Assembly: GCF_034190915.1 (NCBI RefSeq) | Contig: NW_026947507.1 | Coordinates: forward strand, 20,065,501-20,129,500 | Direction: 5' to 3' | DNA: 64,000 nucleotides | DNA from: Cavia porcellus | Taxonomy: Eukaryota; Chordata; Mammalia; Rodentia; Caviidae | Shown: piece by piece, positions 59,606 through 64,000 of the stretch | Position numbering within the stretch: the stretch's first letter is position 1 | Layout of the letters: the number at the start of each line of letters is the position of its first letter | Made by a program: the position numbers and the translations under genes | The notes under the pieces: generated by a model | Told to the model about the DNA's origin: nothing | What the model saw: only the letters and a program-made list of their open reading frames with translations | The model's database searches: none

Positions 59606-60901
59606 TATGTATTTTGCAAGAATTTGGTTTGGGAAGAATTATAGTCTTTTGCTTTAAATTCCAATTGTTCACTGTTAGTATGTAGGAAAGTAATTGATTT
59701 CTGTGTATTCAGTTTTATCTTGGGACCTCACTATGCCTATTACTTTGAGAGAATTTTGTCAATTGTTTGGGATTTTCTACAAAGACCATCATGCCATCTG
59801 TGAATAAAAATAGCCTTATTTTTTTCCAATCTATACAAATATAATTTCCCTTCTTTTTCTTATTATAGCAGCTATAATTTCCAACATAATGTTAAGCAGA
59901 AGTGACTCCTTTGATATATTCCTAGTATTAAAAGAAAGTATCTAATTTTCACAAAAGCTAGTTATCCATAGTTTAGCAAATGTTCTTTTCAAATTGATGA
60001 TATTCCCCTCTATTTCTAGTTTGCTGAGAGATTTTTATTTTAGTTTTCTTTTTTGTTCTTATATCTTTATCTGGTTTTGATGTTAAGGGATTTCTAGTCT
60101 CATAGCATTTGACAACAACTATATCCTTACAAATTTTTCCCTTTTTGATGAATTAATTACTGAAAAATAGGTATTGAAATCTTCAACTTCAAGAGCATAT
60201 TTGTCTATTTTTTTAGTTACATAAATTTTCACGTATATTTGAGACAGCATTTGTAAGTGAATACTCCTTAAGGATCTTCATATCTTCCTAGTGGATTAAC
60301 TCCTCTGTCCTTCTGTAATTTTCTTCTTTATTTCTTCTTCTGATGTCTACTTTATCTAAAATTATTACAGCTGGGTTATCATTGTTTTGGTTAGTTTTAA
60401 TATGCTATATCTTGGCCTTTACTTTTAATGTGTCTTCTACAGCAAATATGTAGTTGAGTCTTCTAAAGACTACCCACCGACAGTGTCTTCCAGTTGATAC
60501 ATCATTCATTTTGAACACAATTGTTCAAACTGTTGATTTGCTACTTGTCCTGTTTTTATGTATGTTGGCATACTACTTACCATGTTTGTAACTATGTATT
60601 TCTTATTTCTTATATTTTCTTTTTTCTTTTTCAGATTTCTATGACTTTAATAAAACATTTTTATAAAATTTCATTGCATAATATTTATTAGCATATAAAT
60701 TATACTTTTTTGTTTAATATTTTATGGGTTACTCTGAAGTTTATTATATGCTTTTAAAAAATCTCTGTTGACTTTTTTTAATAACTAACCTGTTTTAAAG
60801 ACAACACCAGTTACTTGTAAGAGAATATTATCCTCCAAGTAATGCTTCATTCTTACCATTTAGTTTACTAGTCTGTAATTCAGAGTCAAGAAATACATCA
60901 T

Positions 60902-61002
60902 GGGGCTGGGGATTTAGCTCAGCGGCATAAGCGCCTGCCTTGCAAGCAGGCAGTCGTGAGTTCGATCCCTGGTACTGGTAAAAAGGAAAAAGACAAAAAA
61001 AA

Positions 61003-61027
<25 letters not shown>
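60902..61027 (+). mobile_element. young ID SINE, near consensus, with target-site duplication
   Basis: GGGGCTGGGGATTTAGCTCA, AAGCGCCTGCCTTGCAAGCA, GTGAGTTCGATCCCTGGTAC: intact Pol III A and B boxes and CpGs. The tail is long and A-rich (25 pure A, then AAAAG units). Flanks repeat AAGAAATACATCA (60888-60900, 61028-61040). It is the best-preserved SINE in the window. Confidence 0.95.
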
Positions 61028-61033
<6 letters not shown>

Positions 61034-61072
61034 TACATCATTACCCCTGTACTTTACTTAAACATTTTCTTA

Positions 61073-61095
61073 GGCTCACTTTGGCAGCATGTGTA
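61073..61095 (+). pseudogene. possible U6 snRNA 5' fragment
   Basis: GGCTCACTTTGGCAGCAT resembles the U6 5' stem-loop (GCTCGCTTCGGCAGCAC). Two of the three differences are CpG-decay type and the third is also C to T. Only about 18-25 bases match, so chance is possible. Confidence 0.3.
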
Positions 61096-61604
61096 TATAA
61101 ACATATTCTTTTAGATCAACTAAGAAAATTTTTTTCATTTTATTGTCGTTCATTATTTCTCTGATATTCTTTCTTTAATAAAGATCTGGGGTACTGATAT
61201 ATGATTTTTCTTCTCCCTGAATTAATTCTTCTAAAATTCCTTTCAGGGAAGAATAGCTGGTAACATTTCTTAAATTTTTTTTTTTTGTCAAAAAAGTCTT
61301 CATTGGCTGTTATTTGTGTAGGAAAACTTCATTGTATATTGAATTATAAATTACAACATATTTTTCTGCAGACATTTTATTTCTCTCTCCTCTCCTCTTG
61401 ATTGCATGGTTTCTGACAAGAGTTAAGTAGATCTTATTCTTCTTTCTCATAGAAGGTAGTGATTTTCTACCCTTCTGGCTCCCTAAGGGAGATCCCAAAG
61501 CTTGCTTGGCTTGGCTGCTGCTCGTCTGTTCAGAATTTCTCATTCAGTATTTTCGCATACCACAGAGAAAATCTGAAAGTTATTTAAAATTCTCAGTCAC
61601 ATTT

Positions 61605-62245
61605 ACTTTTCATTTTATTAAAGGGGTGCTGAAATTATTTATAAAGGAATAAACTTATACATTGATTAGCCCAAAGGCAGACTCTTTAAGCAAAAGCTAT
61701 GCAATTAATTTATAAAAAATAATTAACTGGGAGACCTTAAAATTTTTTGCTAATAGAATAGCTTTACATTGAAAGAGTTAATAGGAACTCTATATGTGCT
61801 AATTCTTTTACAAAACCTGACTCAAATCAAGTTACTCTCCATTTTGCTGCCTTGCCTGATTGTGTCCTTTCTGGTTGCTATTTTTTTTTATAAACTCAAG
61901 TTCAATTAAAAATTCTAAGCACTTAGTACTTTTAAAGAAGCCCATAAGCACATTTTTCTGCACAAACAAATTAGAAAGTTGAAAAGGTTTTTTGTAGTAA
62001 TTGTTGTTGCTGCTTATTTGTTTCAAAATGCCAATATCATTTTTCCTAAAGGTTAACATTTTGATTCTTACATTTCTGTAGAAATACAAAAGACTCATAA
62101 TAGTCTAAACAACTTTGATAAAGGAGCAAAATTAGAGTTCCAACTCTTCCAAATCCTATGACATCACAAAGTTACACCAATCATGACAAAATAGCACTGA
62201 TATCAAGATAAACAATTCACCAAAGTACCAATATGAAGTCCCAAA
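61605..62245. other. unassigned AT-rich DNA
   Basis: No repeat recognised. The 88-codon minus-strand frame (61832-62098) has no motif. Confidence 0.35.
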
Positions 62246-62249
62246 ATAG

Positions 62250-62703
62250 ATACCCACATAACAGACAATTGATCGATATCCTATGCGCTTGGGTAGGAAG
62301 AATCAATACAATAAAAATGACCATACTTCCAAACCTATTATACAGATTTAGTGCAATTCCAATCAAAATTCAAATAGCATATCTTACAGAATTAGAGAAA
62401 ACAATTCTGAAAATTCATCTGGAATCAGAAGAGACCTAGAATAGCAAAGGTGATCCTGGGCAACAAAGACAAGACAGAGGGCATCACAATCCCTGACTTG
62501 AAAACTTGAAATTATACTATAAAGCTACTGTGATGCAAACAGTGTGGTACCGGGAAAAAAAAAAAAAAACCCAGCCTGAAGATCAATGGAATAGATTAGA
62601 AGATGCAGAAATAACTGTAGACACACTAAGATACCTTATCTTTGACAATGATGCCAAACACATTCGCTGGAAGAAAGATATTCTCTTAAATAAATGGTGT
62701 TGG
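62250..62703 (+). mobile_element. old L1 ORF2 fragment
   Basis: It matches the region after RT in the intact L1 (about 25230-25640): GGTAGGAAGAATCAATACAA, ATTATACAGATTTAGTGCAA, GAAGAGACCTAGAATAGCAA, TAAATAAATGGTGTTGGA. It is frame-shifted, contains a 15-A run at 62559-62573 and stops abruptly where another L1 5' end begins. Confidence 0.85.
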
Positions 62704-63540
62704 AGGGGTTCTGGTAAAGATGGCAGATAGATAACAGTAGATCACAGAAGCTCCCTGAGATAGTCAACTTAGATGCTAAAACAACACAGCATGGGGAGTC
62801 CCAGACAGAGGGAGATGGATCCTCTAGATCCAGGAAGAAACCAAGGTGAGAAGAACCAATCAAACAGGCAGTCCCGGTGCTAACTATCAGAACAGCTAAG
62901 GGTTTGGCACTCCTGCTGCAGTGCCCAAACTCACTCAGCTCCAACTTACAGAGCTGCCCAAAGTCCCACTGTTTTGACTCACTGGAACTGGCATCATACC
63001 GAGGTCAGGGGTCGGTGGGCCCAACAGAGAGCCAAGCACAGGGGGACCTGCATCAACCTGTGGTGAGAGCTGGGAATAAAACCCTTTCATGGAAAAGGTT
63101 CACCAATGGGATGACATCTTGGAACCAGACATGACTGGCAAGAACAAGGAGCAGCAGTGACTTCAGTCAGTTGTTCCTTTCCCATACGGGATAGGTGGGG
63201 TTTGCTTGGCCTGGGTCACGCCCCTGGCTGAGACCCAATAAGCCGTCCCAAACCAATTCCTTACAGGCGCTGTCCACACTAACCCAGTGAAAGTCTCAGC
63301 AGGTTGACTGACCCAGAGGAAAAGTGCCAGCATTCAATGCCCCTGTTTGCATTATAATAGCACACTGAAGAGGACAAGATCACCTAGCCAGCATGCTTCA
63401 GAAGAACTGGAGTCAACAAAGAGAGTCTGGGGCCTCCCCTATATGCCTGTAAGGAAGAAATAAAGAGAAGAGGCAGCAACAAGAAAAAGTCCCCAGCCCC
63501 AACCCTGAGAACATTGATCTAGGAAAGATAATATAAAAGA
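62704..63540 (+). promoter_or_regulatory. 5' UTR of a second L1, non-monomeric
   Basis: It begins GGGGTTCTGGTAAAGATGGC, a typical style of L1 5' end, and runs to an ORF1-like region without any 261-bp monomer. Inserted directly into, or joined to, the ORF2 fragment on its left. Open frames here are fortuitous. Confidence 0.6.
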
Positions 63541-64000
63541 GATTGAGGACAGAAAATATGCAATATTACAAACACCACCAGTGGACATAAAGAGATATCT
63601 TCAGGACCTCGTAAATGAGTTCAAAAGTGAAATATTTAACCAAGTAAAGCAAGATGTAAATATATTAATAAAAGAAATGCTAAGTACCTCTCAAGAAGAC
63701 ACAGATGGAAGGATGGAGGAACACAAAAAAGAGTCATATGATGAAGAAAATAAAGAAAACGTAGAATACATGAAGCGGGTTCAAAGATATTACCAGGAAA
63801 TTAAAAACTCCATTGAAAGCTGGCAAAACTGCTTGAAAGAAACTAAGGATAGATTATCCAAACTGGAGGACAGGTTTGCAATGTAGGACTGTGAAAGGAA
63901 AAATTTCTTAAAAATAACAAGGAAACAAGCAGTAACACTACAAAGAGAAGATGACAAGAGGATCTATAACTTAAGAATAAAGAATGTTAATGAAGAAGTA
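63541..64000 (+). pseudogene. L1 ORF1, broken, running off the window
   Basis: It is related to ORF1 of the intact L1: the stretch at 63581-63886 matches its coiled-coil region (NEFKSEIFNQVKQ; QEIKNSIESW; KETKDRLSKLEDRF). An in-frame stop at 63884-63886 ends it before the RRM; homology continues past the stop (63890-64000: AAAATAACAAGGAAACAAGC). Its own initiator is not clear. The rest of the element lies beyond the window. Confidence 0.8.

Larger units (their letters stand above)
59610..61600 (-). mobile_element. old L1M ORF2 N-terminal half, antisense
   Basis: This continues the antisense L1 from the RT region (ACCATCATGCCATCTGTGAA; AACATAATGTTAAGCAGAAG) towards the endonuclease side (TTGAAATCTTCAACTTCAAG; TATCTTCCTAGTGGATTAAC). 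It contains an ID SINE (60902) and a U6-like fragment (61073). Assignment beyond about 60900 is weaker. Confidence 0.6.

Overview
The window looks like a gene desert from a placental mammal, most likely a rodent that is neither mouse nor rat. I infer this from ID-type (tRNA-derived) SINEs, B1-type (7SL-derived) SINEs, MaLR LTRs of the MLT1/MST/ORR1 kind, ancient L2/MIR/MER5A copies, and a young L1 with a monomeric 5' UTR that is not one of the classic mouse types I know. I recognise no host protein-coding exon, tRNA or rRNA gene. Nearly all longer open frames lie in retroelements. Family calls are recalled by eye, without a database.

Layout. 1-6300 is a mosaic of nested, rearranged L1 ORF2 fragments with a B1 insertion. 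6430-14700 is mostly old DNA: a hAT-like fossil, MER5A, L2 on both strands, MIR and an L1M/HAL1 ORF1-like stretch. 15045-16125 is a 5'-inverted (twin-primed) L1. 18105-20243 is a degraded endogenous retrovirus copy with an env remnant and an LTR ending in a poly(A)-like tail.

20851-27858 is the centrepiece: a full-length, apparently intact L1. It has two complete 261-bp 5' UTR monomers plus a partial one, ORF1 (350 aa), ORF2 (1274 aa) with endonuclease, reverse transcriptase and Cys motifs present, a 1.2-kb 3' UTR, a poly(A) tail, and a target-site duplication interrupted by a (TA)n expansion.

28000-35100 holds ID, B1 and tRNA-like SINEs, a second inverted L1 and an MLT1 LTR. 35290-38350 is a long antisense L1M. 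38380-47330 mixes L1 tails, old L1M pieces and unassigned DNA, including a CpG-containing cluster of palindromic sites near 43.1 kb. 47700-49870 has a young ID copy and a MaLR LTR with internal sequence. 52900-61600 is mainly old L1 and L2 with a MaLR insertion, another young ID copy and a possible U6 snRNA fragment. 62250-64000 is an old L1 ORF2 piece directly abutting the 5' end of another, broken L1 with a non-monomeric 5' UTR, which runs off the window.

The elements do not form a pathway. The working logic is L1-driven retrotransposition: the intact L1 encodes the machinery that mobilises L1, ID and B1 copies, and it may also explain the poly(A)-tailed retroviral copy.
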